From Prorocentrum cordatum (taxonomy: Eukaryota; Sar; Dinophyceae; Prorocentrales; Prorocentraceae), in contig CAUYUJ010015743.1 in NCBI GenBank assembly GCA_963575745.1, forward strand, positions 1-64,000: a DNA stretch of 64,000 nucleotides. Direction: 5' to 3'. The notes beneath the pieces are model-generated. The model was not told the DNA's origin. It was given only the letters and a program-made list of their open reading frames with translations, and did no database searches. Positions 63,518 to 64,000 of this stretch are shown here, one piece after another (within the stretch, counting starts at the first letter, position 1; each line of letters begins with the position of its first letter). Both the position numbers and the translations under genes were made by a program.

Positions 63518-64000
63518 ATTCCGGGGCGCTGGAGAGCTAGTTGGCAAGAAAAATCTCGACGGACCTTTTGGTGACTTTTGGTCGGTTGAAAATTTTGTTC
63601 TCGAAATTCAAGAATTCGTTTGAGCTCTAGTATTTTTTCTCGTGATATTCGATCTTTTTCCCGCTCGCCATCTTGATATCAGCTCGATCGGGTACCTTTT
63701 ACTGCCAAAAAGCAGACAGGCGGGATCGGCCGCTTCGAGTCATCTTGATACGCGCTCTTGGTATATTGGACTTAACTCGAGATACAGGACAGCTACAGAG
63801 CTGATAAGCACACCTTATCGATTCAGAATGATCAGGCGCGTTCGCCTGTTGCATCCAGAGGTCTGAAATCGGTCTGCTGGCCGAGCTAGGTCCGCAAACC
63901 TATTGGTATTATTCGAGTCATCTTGACAGATGCTCTCTGATTTCTGTCATTAACTCGAGCCAGATGACAGCTACAGAGCTGATACTCACAGAAGCCGATT
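63518..64000 (+). repeat. Satellite higher-order unit S23, runs off the window
   Basis: Head aattccggggcgctggagagctagttggcaag, the conserved cgatcttt-ttcccgctcgcc block, and two monomers up to the window end. Confidence 0.8.

Overview
The window looks like repeat-dominated nuclear DNA of a dinoflagellate. I see no host protein-coding gene, tRNA or rRNA. Three things point to a dinoflagellate. Two of the three LINE copies begin with tandem copies of GGCTCAAG, the 3' end of the universal dinoflagellate spliced leader. The LINE reverse transcriptases are highly divergent (WADN/WADS at the YADD position). The rest is a mosaic of interleaved repeat modules. The lineage is an inference; the sequence features are read directly.

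Layout. 1-345 is a polypurine tract. 346-5,490 is a mosaic of short modules in both orientations. 5,490-9,890 is a GC-rich array of a roughly 300-bp family (B) whose centre is a long CpG-rich palindrome. 9,890-16,496 holds a 215-bp tandem family (D), a roughly 200-bp family (C) and AT-richer modules (J), with 0.63-kb and 1.32-kb tandem duplications. From 16,497 to the end most of the DNA is higher-order units of a satellite-like monomer of about 165-185 bp. Most units are 0.9-1.5 kb and most end in the motif GGAAGCTCTACGAGT plus a strong hairpin (stem CCGGCGGTAA / TTACCGCCGG). J modules end in a sister hairpin whose stem carries a compensatory change (CCGGCGGTGA / TCACCGCCGG).

Three near full-length non-LTR retrotransposons, all on the + strand, sit inside this hairpin: LINE-1 (about 25,659-31,404), LINE-2 (41,726-47,853) and LINE-3 (56,412-62,291). 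LINE-1 and LINE-3 are one family inserted at the same position of the hairpin. LINE-2 is a diverged family inserted about 10 bp further along, with a 10-bp target-site duplication. Each has ORF1 (basic cluster, coiled coil or Gly-rich linker, C-terminal nucleic-acid-binding-like region) and ORF2 (APE-type endonuclease, reverse transcriptase, C-terminal RNase H-like domain). LINE-1 has one nonsense codon in ORF1 and an uninterrupted 1,320-codon ORF2. LINE-2 has two frameshifts in ORF2. LINE-3 has two in ORF1 and two in ORF2.

Main discovery candidates: (i) in all three ORF2s the RNase H motifs occur in circularly permuted order (motifs 3-4 before motifs 1-2); (ii) ORF1 and ORF2 lie in one frame separated by a single UGA followed by C, and ORF2 has no AUG before its first endonuclease motif; (iii) 471-555 nt at the 5' end of each element lacks ATG in every frame although it carries conserved or motif-bearing ORF1 coding; (iv) tandem spliced-leader relicts mark the 5' ends; (v) the LINEs target the loop of an abundant hairpin repeat whose stem covaries.
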